Assembly (NCBI GenBank): GCA_003117195.1
Contig: BDSI01000063.1
Location: 505,404-569,403, forward strand
From: Eudorina sp. 2006-703-Eu-15
Lineage: Eukaryota > Chlorophyta > Chlorophyceae > Chlamydomonadales > Volvocaceae
DNA length: 64,000 nucleotides
Reading direction: 5' to 3'
Below, piece by piece: positions 11,600-24,000 of this stretch. The notes under the pieces were generated by a model. It ran no database searches, was not told the origin of the DNA, and saw only the letters and a list, made by a program, of their open reading frames with translations. A program made the translations under genes and the position numbers. How positions within the stretch are numbered: position 1 is the first letter of the stretch; the number at the start of each line of letters is the position of its first letter.

Positions 11600-12732
11600 T
11601 CAGTACACAGGCACCGCGGCTGTTTGGCTGCGAGACTGCTCGCCAACGTCGTCCTCTCGTACGGCCTGGTGCGTCACAGGCGCTACAGGCTGCTGCTGCG
11701 GTTGGGGCTGCAATAGTCGCTGCTGGTGATGCATCCAGAGCTGTTGCTGATACTGGAGCTGTAGCCGCTGCTGCTGCTGGTAGTACAGCTGCTGAATTTG
11801 GCGTTGATAGACGAGACGTCGGTAAGCGTCCTTTGCGCGTTGGTTAGCGAGCGATCTACAGCATGACATTTCAGTCGGGAGCAAGAGGACCAGGGCGTGC
11901 CATACACATGTTTAGAACATATCGAGTTCGACGGCTGGAAAACATTGAATTTTGCAAAAGAATCGTATGCTATCTGTATGGACTCCACGGGCCAATATGA
12001 ACTCCACGGGGCAGTATCAAACCACCACGTCCATGATTGCATCTAGGAACTTGCACTCTTGCGAGTGTTCTAAAACTCCCAAAAGCCAAACGAGGACAAG
12101 TTGACGAAATTCAAGGAGAACACAAGTTGTATCCTCCTTCGTTGGCGTGACAGGGGTGCTATCCTTCAGCTAGCTGAGCTGTCACCGCCAGTGGCCCAGG
12201 AGTAGCCCCCAACCGAGCATCACGTATCCACCCTGATACGCAGACCAGAACCCCCTGATGAATAGGTTCTGACACCTTTATGCCTCCGTGTGTGCGAATT
12301 CATGGGTCCGTGCGAAGTGCGGTTCGACCAAATAAGCTTGAAGGCGCAATTCTGCCCCAACTGGCTTCGCAAAGCGCTCCGGTCGAGCACCAAGCCCATT
12401 CATGCAATAATGTTCACATCAGACATCAATACAGCATGAAAGCCCCGTCTCCCGCTTCCAACTCACTCTGGGCACGGTATAGTAATCGGGGCTGACCTCC
12501 TGAAAGCCTCCACCTGAACAGGCGCCGGCTCCACCACCTCCGCATTATAGCCATCCTCATCTTCACTCTCGGAGTCGGAGCTTAGACCACCAGACTCCAT
12601 CGCGTGACTAGCGAGCAACTCGCTGAGGAGGGAACGTTGCGTTTGAAGCTTTGCGTTGGACACCTCAGCATTCAATGTAGACTCGCCGTGATTGGAGAAG
12701 GTGAACCCAACAACTCGGAGCCCTTTGTCCAT
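11600..12732 (-). CDS. Small Gln-rich acidic protein, function unknown
   Basis: Two exons (12732-12497 and 11855-11600) join in phase to 163 aa if the start is the ATG at 12732. The first exon encodes a helix-like segment (QTQRSLLSELLASHAMESGG) and an acidic patch (SSDSESEDEDG). The second encodes a basic helix (ANQRAKDAYRRLVYQRQIQQ) and a Gln-rich tail of about 60 residues. The intron has a usual donor (AGGTCAGC) and acceptor (GCTGTAG). The reading frame stays open upstream of the chosen ATG, so the true start or a further 5' exon is uncertain. No family is recognised. Acidic patches plus Gln-rich helices occur in nuclear or scaffold proteins, but this is not evidence of function. Confidence 0.45.
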
Positions 12733-13647
12733 TCTACACCAAAGGGAAAGTGCGCCAAAGCTCGAAAGAATCTCCCTTAACAACGTAGTTAGCCCCCAAA
12801 TACAATATGTATGCCGGAAAGAATGTTTATGGTTGCCACGTTGCGTCTCCGGGACAAACACAAGTACACTGCATCCAACCCGGTTTTCGTTTGCTCGTGG
12901 GATGAGCAGCACGGGCCGTATCGAAAGCACTCGTGCACTCAGCAAAATTTGCGCATATCTTATGTTCAAAGATGTACAAAAGCCAAATGTAATGCACAAG
13001 GGTCTCGGCGAACTGCCGTAAATGTATCGAGGGCATGATAGTGTCGGACCCCTGTGTCCGCCCTTACGCGTTGCAAATATGCCAAGGCAACGGCATAATT
13101 TATCCATGCATACCAATGAAGGTCCGGTGTTGACTTTGTCAAAGTGACGTTGCTTTGACGTGCTGGGCGAATGTTCTTCTGGCGGCGTCCGAGTCTGTTC
13201 AAAATGCATGTAAATATTACAACAAACATCCCAAGCATATTTGTGAAACGACACCAGTTTTGAAGTGATGTGTTTGAGGTGTTGACCCAAGGGACTTGAT
13301 TTGCCTTTCGAAACTAAAAATGGTCAATGCGATGACAAGGCTCACCAGAATTTATCATAATGCAGATTATAGTGAAAGATGCACTTGGCGTGGAGGTGTG
13401 GCGCAAAAAAAAGCCTTCGGTCCGTAAGTCACCTTGCAGCACCTAACTGCCGACATCGACACTTGCCAGATAGCGTGCACACGCTTCGCAGATCACCATA
13501 TTTAAAGTTCCTCAAAATCAACAATCCTTACCTTTTTCAGCTTACGTTATTATCAACGTCGGAACGTCCGCTAGAAGCAACCGCTTACCTTGTGCTGCCT
13601 TGTGCTGACAAGCGACCGTGCCAAGTTAGTCCGAGCTCAGTCCACAG
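12733..13647. other. Intergenic region between divergent genes
   Basis: A relatively AT-rich stretch between the Gln-rich minus-strand gene and the plus-strand EF-hand gene. The minus strand is open from 13290 into the Gln-rich gene, but its translation lacks coding character. The stretch probably holds the promoters of both genes. Confidence 0.5.
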
Positions 13648-15418
13648 ATGATTTCCACTTCATTTCACGTGTGCCGGACTTTAAGCCTCTGCCTCCGCAG
13701 CAGCGATGCGCGCATCTCGCAGTCGGTCAACCGCCGCTGCAGCGCTTGGACACGCCGTGCCCCTGCGCCGCAGCCCCGCAGCCCTCTCCCCTTTCACCGC
13801 AGCCCGGCCCACCACGGACTTGGCCCCAACCCACCAGGCGACCTTAATCGCGCCTCCGTGGGGGACCTCCTCTCCATCAGCAGCCTCGACGAGATGCTCC
13901 ACTGCGCGCACACGGTCCTCAAGTCAGCGGAGCGGAGGGTCGGTGACTATTGCAGCACCTTCGTGCGGCCCCGGTCCGAAGGCGGAACTGCGGAAGGCGC
14001 CAACGGCGGCCAGCGCCGCAGCTGCTGGCACGTCTACCGCAGCCTGCACCAGGCACGGAAGCGACTTGAGGCCGAGGCGGGCGCGGAGGTGGTCACGACG
14101 GGCCGCGCCGGTCGGGCCTGTGCTGACCTGGAGGCGCTGCAGGCGCTGGTGCGCGAGTTGGAGTCCGTGCCCTCTGAGGACGTGTGCCGCGTGCTAGCCG
14201 CCAACGACAGGCTGCTCGGCTCGCTGGCGGGCCGGCGGCGGCGCAGGCGCGACCGGTGGGTGGATCAGCCGGCGTGCCTGGGGGGCAGCCCCGGCGGGGG
14301 CAGCCGGAGCGGCAGCGACTACGAGGGCAGCAAGCTGAGCGGCGCCGAGTCTGGGGAGGAGGGCGGCGCGGTGCCAGAGGAAGCGGAGGAGGGTCAGGAG
14401 GAGGAGGAGGAGGCGGGGGAGGAGGAGGAGATGGTGGTAGCTGGAAAGCAGAGGCGCAGCGGGAGTGGTGGCGGTGCGGTCGCCGGGCTCTCGGTGGTGG
14501 AGGGGCTGGAGAGGGCGCGCGCGGAGGCGGTGTTCGCGGCGCTGGATCGGACGGGTCGACGCTGGCTGGACCGAGATGACCTGCTGGCGGGGCTGGCGAT
14601 GCTGGGTGAGCGCCGGGGCCGGGGCTTGCAAGAGAAAGAGAACGAGCCATTGGTTCGGATGATTTCTAGTGCGGGGCGCCAGAGCTGGGGGTCTGATCCC
14701 TGGGCGGGGGCACGCGGCCAGGGAGAGGGCGGGTTCTTATGACCGGAAACATGTACGACATACATCCCAATCCTGCCCTGCGGAGGCCCGGGACGGAGAG
14801 GGACGGAGGAGGCCTGCACGAGTCACGCGCACCAGCTTCTTCTGCCCTGAGCACCGGCGTGTGCCACCGCTTCTGCACTCCCCGCCCCCAGGCGAGCACC
14901 TCGACCCGAGCGATGTGGAGCAGATCTGTCTGGAGATGAGCGGCACCGGCCGCATCGACCTGCAGGTGTGTGGGGGACTAGGGGGGAAGGAGGAGGACCG
15001 GATCCCGGGGGGCTTAGCTTGCGGAGCTACGGAGCTTCGCGAGCGGGGTGTGTGCGTGTGCCCGTGTCGGTCTTTTGGGGAGGTAGGAGCAATGTCGCCG
15101 GGAGGAGTTCGGCACCCCTTCCTTTGGGTTGTGGCGCTGACCCATTTCGTCTGAGCTGTTGGCATCAGCGGCTGAAATACGGTACACACATCATAGCGCG
15201 TCCCGCGGCGGGAGGTGCGTTCACAGCGGCACACCACTTGGTGCGTGAGCGCGACCGGCGCGCCGCGTGGTGGTGATGTTGTCCGTCAGGCCTTCTGCGA
15301 CATCGTGGAGGCGGAGCGGCTCGTGGTGCCGGGCAGCGACGCCATCTTCCTGCGCCACCTGCGCCACGACCGGCCGGAGTGGTGGACGGAGCCGCCGTCC
15401 TTCCTGGGCTCCATGTAG
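13648..15418 (+). CDS. Protein with degenerate EF-hand pair
   Basis: Three exons (13648-14605, 14892-14965, 15290-15418) join in phase to about 386 aa. The N-terminal 300 residues include a helical Arg/Glu-rich segment (HVYRSLHQARKRLEAEAG) and a long Glu-rich acidic tract near 250-275. The C-terminal part looks like an EF-hand pair: FAALDRTGRRWLDRDDLLAG around 300, then SGTGRIDLQAF spanning the second intron. Both loops lack several calcium-coordinating positions: the first has Arg at loop position 6, and the second ends in Ala at position 12. Calcium binding may therefore be weak or lost. The C-terminus is WWTEPPSFLGSM. The frame is certain from about 13830 on. The start at 13648 is only the first in-frame ATG, and an upstream exon is possible. 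Confidence 0.65.
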
Positions 15419-17181
15419 CGCTCGTGGGGTCACTGGCCCCCGGCGTGTGTGTGTTGTGTGTGTGCGTGTGTGTTGGCGGGGGGAGGGTGGAGCGAGGGGG
15501 TGAAGAGCTGCTGTCTGAAGCGGCAGTACGGGTGAGGAGAAGTGCAGTGTCTGCCGGACCTGTCGCAGCCCGGACTTGGGGTGGGGTGGGCCTGAATGCA
15601 GTATGCGACGCGGAGGCCGGGCCGTGCTAAGAGGCGGATCAGCCAATCCGCGGATGTCGAGAGAGTGTTCACTTGGAGCCAGGAAGCAGGAACCGCCGGT
15701 AGGAACCCGATATTACTTCGATGGGGATAACCTGCAACAGCGGCCTACTGCTCATGAGCGCAGGCAATTTGTTTAGGTGGCGCCCGGGCAGCTTTACTCG
15801 GCTTCATTACCTGAGGCTGGCAGCGAGTCACGAGAATGCGAAATGCGGTTGGTGGTCACATGGGGGCTGCGGTGGGCACTGATACGCAGAATCGGGTGCC
15901 GTACGGATAGACGCGGGGCAATCGCTGGCGGTTATGGGGCCTGCGATATCGTTTCCACGGCAAGGGCGGCACTGAAGGTTGGCTCTTGCATTGCCGGGAC
16001 GGGGCGGAAGTCGTGTGGCTGATCGCGACCACGGGCATCAATGCGGCCACGGAGCACCACAGTAGGGGCAACCGTGTCGGCACCCCAGCACGTTGCCAGC
16101 CAGGCCGCTCCTGCGGGTCCAACCCAGGGTGCTAGGCTGCTAGCTCGCACCGAAGGGCAGGCGCCGGCGGCAGGATCGGCGGGCGGAGGTCTCCGATTTG
16201 AGGGCGCGTTCGGGACGGCCCTCAGCGGCAATGCCGCCGGTCGAGGGCTCGGGTTGCATTTGTTGAAACGGTTGGCGGTTACTGTTAATATAACGTACTG
16301 TCGCAAAGTGTTTGCCGAGTCGCTGGCTGTCGCGGTACAACGGGCGGCACTCGGGCCGCGACTGGAAGGGGGTCACCACCCGCCACGCTGTGGCCCCACC
16401 GTCACCTCCAGCCCCTGCCGCCCCCCTCATCGGTCAGAAGCTCAGAACCCAACAGCTCCCGCGGCGGCTTGGCGATGTCCCCACTGGCACTTTGTCCACC
16501 AGCACTGTAGATTGCAGGTTTCGTTCGGGGCTGATCTCCCGCTTTAACACCCGGCGCTGACAGCCTCGGCGCTGCCGAACCAAGCAAGCAATGCGAGAGC
16601 CACGGAGGGCCTCTTCGCGACCTCATGGCCAGGAGGGGTTCCAATGGGCGACCCAAATCAACCACCTTGGCTGGGAGGATGGGACCCATCAAAAGCTGTA
16701 GAACGACCACCGCCTGCGCCCGGACGGCGCCGGCCCGGTGCACCGGTCGCGGTGGCCCGGACCGGGGGAGAGGAGACCCCCTTGAAGGCCCCCCCCCGCG
16801 ACACACCGCCCCGCAGACCGCCGTTCGCCGCTCGCAGCACCGCGGTGCAGGCCCTCGGCCACGCCAAGCCGCCTCACACCCCAACCCTTGATTCCGGCTG
16901 GAGAGTCAACACACCGAAGCAGCCAGCTCGCTGCCGGCGTTCTTATCCGCTGCCGGCCGATCCGAGGTGCGACACCCAGCTGGCCGGCCCGGTCCGCGCG
17001 CAGCTCTCCGCGAGCTGCCCACGCCTTCATAGACCGCACGCGGTCGCCCACCCATCTCTGTCCTGACCCTCAGCCGAGAGCTCCATCCTGCTCATACCCA
17101 CCCACCTACAGAAGCCGACCCAACAACAGGGGGCCCCACTGCCCCCCTTCCACGGCAATCCACACGGCGCGCCGCGCCGCT
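15419..17181. other. Convergent intergenic region, no gene seen
   Basis: Lies between the 3' ends of the EF-hand gene (plus) and the kinesin gene (minus), so it holds two 3' UTRs. No exon with credible splice sites or a recognisable product was found. Confidence 0.55.
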
Positions 17182-18016
17182 TCACCCAGTGCCGCCTCCC
17201 AGCTTCTGCAGCAGCTTCGCCTTGGCCTCGTAGAACTTTATGATGTCCGCGTCCGCATCGGGGTTGCCCGTCAGGAACGGCCTCGCCGCCTCCAGCACGG
17301 CGGGGTCGACCCCCTGCAACCCGCCCGACGGCCCACCGCCGCTCGCCCGCATCGCCCCCGAGCTCGCGCCAACCGTGAAGCTGTTGCTGCTGCTGCGGCT
17401 GCCGGCGCCCGGTCCGGGACCGGGGCCCGGAACTCCGGCACCGTACCCGTGCGCTGCCGCCAAGCCGCCACCAGACCCCGACCCGTGGGACCCGGCGCCG
17501 TTTGGAGATGAGAAGCTTTGGGAGGTGGAGGTGGAGGGACCAGCGCCGGCCCAACTCGCCTTCATGGCCTCCTGCCCGGGGCCTGGGCCGGAGGCGCGCA
17601 TGGGCACGGCGGAGGATGTGGACGCGGCCGGGTCGCCCCAGGCCTGTCGGGGCGCGGCGGGTGGCCCGGCAGGGGACGGCCTGCGGGGGCCCGGTGTCGG
17701 GTTGGGGTTTGTTGGGTGGAGGGCGGGGAGGGGCACACGGAGGGGCACACGATGTTGACCCGCAGAGAACACGCAAGGGGGCCACATAAGCAGCCGCGCA
17801 GCGAGGGCTGATCTGGGCGGCAGTGGGTCATATTAGGGAAAGCCTGATTGTACCAAACCCGCGTCATGGTCACCAGGACGTGCCTTGACACCGCCAAGCG
17901 CGACACGCATCGGCACCAGCGCGGCTGCAAGGGGCGCCTTGCCGTACCTACCTGCCGTGCGGTGACATAGACTCCCCCGGGGGCGGCAGCCCCTTCATGC
18001 TGCCGTCGGCGGGTCC

Positions 18017-18047
<31 letters not shown>

Positions 18048-21000
18048 CGCAGCATGAGCCCCATCCACTGCTCAAAGTCGCGCTGGAGCCGCTGGCGGCT
18101 CTGCTCCAGCAGCATGTGCAGGTGCTCGATTTCCTTCTTGAGCTCCCGCAGCTGCCCGAACGCGTCCTTGTAGCTGGTCTTCTCCTGCGGGGGGGGGGGG
18201 GCGGCCGGCGGGTGGGCTGGTGGGTGGGCTGGTGGGTGGGCTGGCGGTGGTGCCGGAAATGCTGATGCAACGCAACGCATCCGATGAGAACATGAGATGC
18301 AAACGGATCGGGCCGCTGCATGTGATGTCATGTGCGCCGGGGTTTTCGGACCCGAGGCGCTCCTTCCCAAGTGATGACCGATGAGCGCTGGTGAGTGATG
18401 GCACACCCGTACGGTACACACCGGGGCCGCTCATCGCGGGCCTGTCGTTGGATGCGGGTTGGCAGCCAGCCGCCAGTCTGCCCAAGTGCCCGCCCGGGCT
18501 GCGACACAGGCGCCAAGCCCCCGGGCCCGACCGCCGCGACTCCCGGGCGCACACGGTGAGTCTCACTGCGCACACCGCGAAAGGTGCCCCGCAGACCGGC
18601 CACGGGGCCAGGCAGCCTCGGCAGACCGCCGCGCCGCCCATTTCCCCACCAGCGGCCTGCTGCACCCCAGGAGGCGAGCCCTCCGTCCGCCGGCTCCGCA
18701 GCCGCCAGAGGGAGCACAACAGGCCTCGACCTATGCCCCGTGCCTCTACCTTCCTCAGATCTCCATCGGCCCGCCCGCCGCGCCCAACAGCCGACACCCC
18801 TCTGCCGCCCACAGCCCGAACCACGGTGCCCTAACTCCCTTCTTCCCCCTTTTACACCCCTCCCCTCCCCTCCCTCTGCAGCCAGCGCAAGTTTGAATGT
18901 TATGTCGACCCCCTTCCTACGTCCCCTCTCCTCCCCTGCGCACAGACCTGCTCCATCTGGCGCTTGTACTGGCGCTCCTCCTCGTCCTCGTCCAGCGGCT
19001 CCGTGGGCAGCCCCTCCGCCACCAGCGCCGCGGCCCGCCGCATTCGGTGCCGCTCGATGGCCGTCCTCAGCTCGTTGATCCGCGTCTTGCTGTCGTTGAC
19101 GGTGGCCCCGAGCGCCTTGGCGGACTCGTACTTGGTCTTGAGCAGCTGCTTGTTCTCCTCAATCACCTGGCGGTGGGTGGCGAGGAGGCGAAGGGGTAGG
19201 GGTTCAATTGGAAAAAGAAAGAACCCCGCAACGAGCCCGGGGTGGGGTTCACAACACGGTTCAGATTGAGCAAGAGGTAAGAGTCGGCGACGAGTAGATG
19301 AGTGCGTGAGTGGGGACAGGAGGAACTGTTCGAGTCTGGACTGGATCATGTAGGGGTCGAGGCGCCAGAGGCGGGCTGGCGAGGTCGAGGACGCTTTAGG
19401 GGTACATGGGGTTGCTAGGACGTGTGGGAGTTTGAAGTTGATTGGACAATGATCACAGAACATGGACACTGGGATGTCTGGAAGTAGCGTTTTTGCGGAC
19501 GTTCTAAAGCCTCGTCCTTTGCGGCCCCGCGACCCAGGCATACAAAACTCGCGTGCTCGCCTCCACTCTGCGCCACACCTTATGCGCCGCAACCCTCCCT
19601 CCACCCCTCTGTTATTGCATGCACCGTCGCCTAACAATAACACGGCCATGTTGGGCTTAAGGGTTTCACGCTAAATACACACACGCAACCGCCCTCTGCC
19701 CCCTCGGCCGCCCAAGCCCCGCACCTCGTTCTGTCGGTAGCTCTTCCTGAACAGCTCGAAGGCCTTGTTGCGGTCCGCCAGCAGGTTGGTGTTCATCAAC
19801 ACCGCCATCTCGTCCGCCACGGACGAAGGAGGCCCCCCGCCGCCGCCACGGCCGCCGCCGCCGGCCGCCAACGCCATGGACCCCGGGCCCGGCCCCGCGC
19901 CCGCGGCGCTGTCCATGCTGGCCCCCACGCCGCCGCCTCCTTTGCCGCCTGCCGACCCGGCCATCGCCGCCATGGGCCCCGCCATGCTGGCTGAGGGGCT
20001 CCCCAATATAGGGCCTTTGGCGCCCGCCTCCTCTCGCCGCTTGAGCATGGACACCAGGATGCCGATCTCGTTGTCTCGCTGGGCGACCTGGCGGCACCGG
20101 AACAACGTGTTGACGTGCACCGGAGCAACGGATCAAAGGGCGTCGGAACAACGGGTGAACGGGTACCAGAACAATGGGTTAACGAGCAACGGAACACAGT
20201 GTAACGTGCACCGGGACGGTGCAACGGGCATCGTAAAACCCGTGATGGACAGCACCGGAAAAACGTCTGAACAACGTTACGGGCAATGTAACCCGCGCCA
20301 CCCACCATTCCTCACCGGACTTTTGCTCTGGCAGTCAGCGCAGTTGGATATGCCTAACATTTTCCTACTCCTGAAACCCCCCCCGCCCTACCTGGAGCTT
20401 GAGCTTGCGGATCTGCTCCTGGTAGTCCGAGACCTCGGCGCTGGACGCCCCTGGAGCCGGGAAGGGCAAACAGGCGCACGGCCGCGCGTGCGTTACGTGG
20501 ATTATGCGGGAGGGGGTGGCGGCTGGCTGGCTGGCTGGCTGGGCGACAGCAGCACCGGATGGCGACACCCGCAATGACTCGGACGCGCCGCCGCGTGGTA
20601 CCGACCGTACGGCGTGTATAACGAGAGCGCGACGACCAGGTTTTGAACACAACGGCATCCACCTGTCCATCTCCGAACGCACGCCACCGGGGGAGGGGGG
20701 TTTGCTCCCGCCCTGTCTAGACCTTCCGTTCTTATCTCTCCCCCACACGCACAACCACAAAATCGGCCTCCCGGGCTCCCCGCCCCGCCCCGGGTCCCGC
20801 CCGCACCTCCTGGGCCGCCGCCGGCCCCGCCCGGCGTCCCCGGCGCGCTGCCCCCCGCGTCCTTGGCTCCGCCGGGGAATGCCAGCGCCCCGCCCGCCCC
20901 CGGCTTGAAGCCTCCGGTCCTCAACAGGCGCTTGAAGATGTCCAAAGCCGCGCGGATCATCATCATGCTGCCGTTCAGGTTGAGGGCGGCGTCCGAAGAG

Positions 21001-24000
21001 TCGTCCGCCACCCAGGTCTCCACCTGCCGGACAGAGCGCAGGTCGGGCGGCGGCGGGGGGAGGCGGAAGGGCGGTCAGAGGGGGGTGGGTCGCATGGGAA
21101 GTTGGAAGGCCAAGAGGGGGCGCAGGTAGCGGTGCGGAGGCGCAGTGGAGGCCTCGGGAGGACCCGGGAGGGAAGGATGGAGGGCGGGAGGGTCAAGAGG
21201 CGGATGAGCAAGCAGGAACCCGGAAAGCCGCGTGAGCGGACAGCAATGGAGTCCCCAATCGCGTGTGCTTCGGATGCGCGCATGAGGTTGGTGTGTGGGG
21301 TTCCTTCCCTGGCGCCCCAGAGCACCGCACCGCACGGCTGAATGGGACCGGGGGGGACAGGGGCCAGTCGGCGAAGCTGCGATGCGGTTCAAAGGGGCGC
21401 AGAGCCCGTGTGGGTAGCATTCGGCACTGGAACGATGTGAGGGCCAGGAGCTGCCGGCAAATCTGGGAAACACACCCGGAGTGCCGCCCGATGTGGCTGG
21501 CCCTGGCCAGAGTCCGGTCTCTGCTCCCTGGACCACCGACCTGCGCTGCCGGGTACTGCTGGAAGCGTCAGATTGCCCCAATCGGACTCCTCCTCCTCCA
21601 CTTCATCCCCCCTCCACCCATCTCGCCCTCCCTCGCCCGGGCCGCACCTGGCCCTGCAGCCTCAGGATCTCGTCGGGCGTGAGCGGCCCGCGCTCCTCCT
21701 CCTCGCCCTTTAGCAGCCGGATCTCTTCCTTGAGCTCGCGGACCTCCTGCTTCAGCCGCCGGATCATGAGAGTGGGGTCCAGCTCCTCATTCAGGAGCAC
21801 CTGGGGACAGCGATGCGGACACGGAGGGACGTCGAAGCCGTGAGAACTGAGCCGTGAGACAGAGAGTGTATGTGCCGCAGCGGAGGTGCGCACAGGGACG
21901 GGCCGCGTAACGCCGAGGGCCGCGCCGAGGCACCGGGAGAGACAGCACAGGGTCCTGACTGGCGGGCGCGACACGAGCATGGCCGGGTTGCCGATGCCAA
22001 AAGCACGGATCCAGATAAGGCCCTGGCTCCGAGGCTGCTAAACGCCACCATCTCCGTTCCAGCCACGGCTGCCTAGCCGCTTCTCCCCAACCCGTGGCCC
22101 CCAAACATCCCCACCCAGCCACCTGTCACTCTCGCCCTCCCAAGTCCCAGCACAGGCTTGCCCCATGCGGCCCCCCACCCCTGCCCCCCCCCTGCCCCAC
22201 CCCGCCCTGGGGCCCCGATAAGCCGCACCGTGTTCCGGACCATGGCCACGCGCTGTGCGAACCTGCACGTGGAAATGGATTCGTCCAACTGGTCAACCGC
22301 CGAATTGATGGTGGCAACCATGGTTGTACGGCAGTTGCCGCCCAGGGAGTCCTTCAGTGCCATCGTCATCATGCTGTTGCGGTAGGGGATGTGGGGCCTG
22401 GAGGGGAGGGGAGCGAGGAGGAGCGGGAAAAAAGGGAGTCGAAGTCCGTAGGAGGGGTTTGTTGGTGAGCTGAAGCAGATTGTGCCTCGCAGCCATGGGG
22501 TGGTCCCGAGTCAGCCACCACCTCTGACTGGCCCGCCCGACCAGGACCGGGCGCGGTGGACAACCTACGGGCTGCCACGGGAAGCCGCACAGAGCCCGGC
22601 AGCCATTCCATGATCCCCAACCCGCGCCAGACACCCACCTGTTCATGCCCATGGCCTTCTCCTGGAGCGCGATGATGACCTGCTCCAGGTAGTGCAGCGA
22701 CAGGTTGATGTACTTGGCCTCACGCAGGGTGGTGCCGTCCACACCCGTCTTGGAGACGCGCTCTGAGCCCGCCAGATCCACCAGGTTCAGCTTGGAACGC
22801 CGGACGATGTCCTCGCCCGTCTGAAACCAGCCAGCCCCACGCGTGTTTAGTGAGAACCCGCCCGACCCGCGCTTGTGTTTGTGCGAGGGGAAGGAGGGAG
22901 GCGAGACTAGCAACAGGGGACGGAGGAGCAGGCTCGGGTTCAGGCGGGCTTTGTACGGTGACAGCAGGAAATACGCCGCCACCGCTTAAGCAGCAGCTGC
23001 TGCAGGGTCACCCATTACAAGCGCCGCCGCCTCCACTCTGCTCCTCTTCCCTTTCGACAGATAAAAATTTCACGCCGGTTGGGTCGCTCTGCCTCGACGC
23101 TGACGCCCCCCTGGCCTCATCGACGACACCGCCAGCCCGTCTGCACACATACACCCCTCCCTGTCTGCCTGCCTGCCTGCCTGCCTGTCCATCATCCCTA
23201 GCACCACCCACCTTCCGACCCTCGATGTGGATGGTGAAGATGCAATGCGAGCGAGAGGAGGCCATGTTCATGGGCGTCTCACTGATGGTGCGGTTGGTGT
23301 CGCCCAGGAAGAGCTGCGCAAAAGGGCGGGCCGGGCCGTTCCGGGACAAATAGGGAGGTAACCGGGTCGAACAGGGGCGAGTGGGCCGGTGGAGCCGGGC
23401 GACCGGCGTGTGCCGGGCAAGGACCATGGACACGGAGGCGGAGGCGGCGGACGAGGAGGCGGAGGCGGAGCAGGAGGCGGAGGCGGAGGCGGAGGAGGCG
23501 GAGGAGGAGGCGGCACTTAGCTAAAGCGCGCTGTTGATTGTCTATCGACCGCAGTGGAAAAGGAGAGGGGGGCGCTGGACAGGCAGCAGCGCGTACGCGG
23601 CCGCCACGCGGCGATGGGCCACCCACCTATAGGTGCACCCACGGAGCTGGGATGCTCATGGAGCGATGCCGCGGAAGGAGGCGCGGTGGGCGCCGGTGAA
23701 GGCGATCCCGGCTCAATCCCAACCGCCATATCCTACGCTTCTGCGCGCTTGTGCACACTGCAACCGGCAACCTCGACATCCCGCAACCCGGAAACCTCTG
23801 CGCCACGCACGCGCCCACGCGTCCACCCACCAGGTTCAGCGCCTCCTCCTCAGTGTTCGCCCGGTACATCGATAGGTTGCGGTACGACACCGTACCGTCG
23901 TCAGCCTCACCCAGGTGCACCTGTGGGCAGGTTCAGCGAGGCGGGCAGTGCGGGCACGTGGGGCAGGGCATGGAGGGCGCCGGAATTGGGACGCGAACCA

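Noticed and set aside
12463..13290. 275-codon minus-strand open frame extending the Gln-rich gene upstream
   Set aside because: The part above 12732 has no coding character or homology, and spacing to the divergent gene suggests it is promoter DNA. A 5' exon cannot be excluded.
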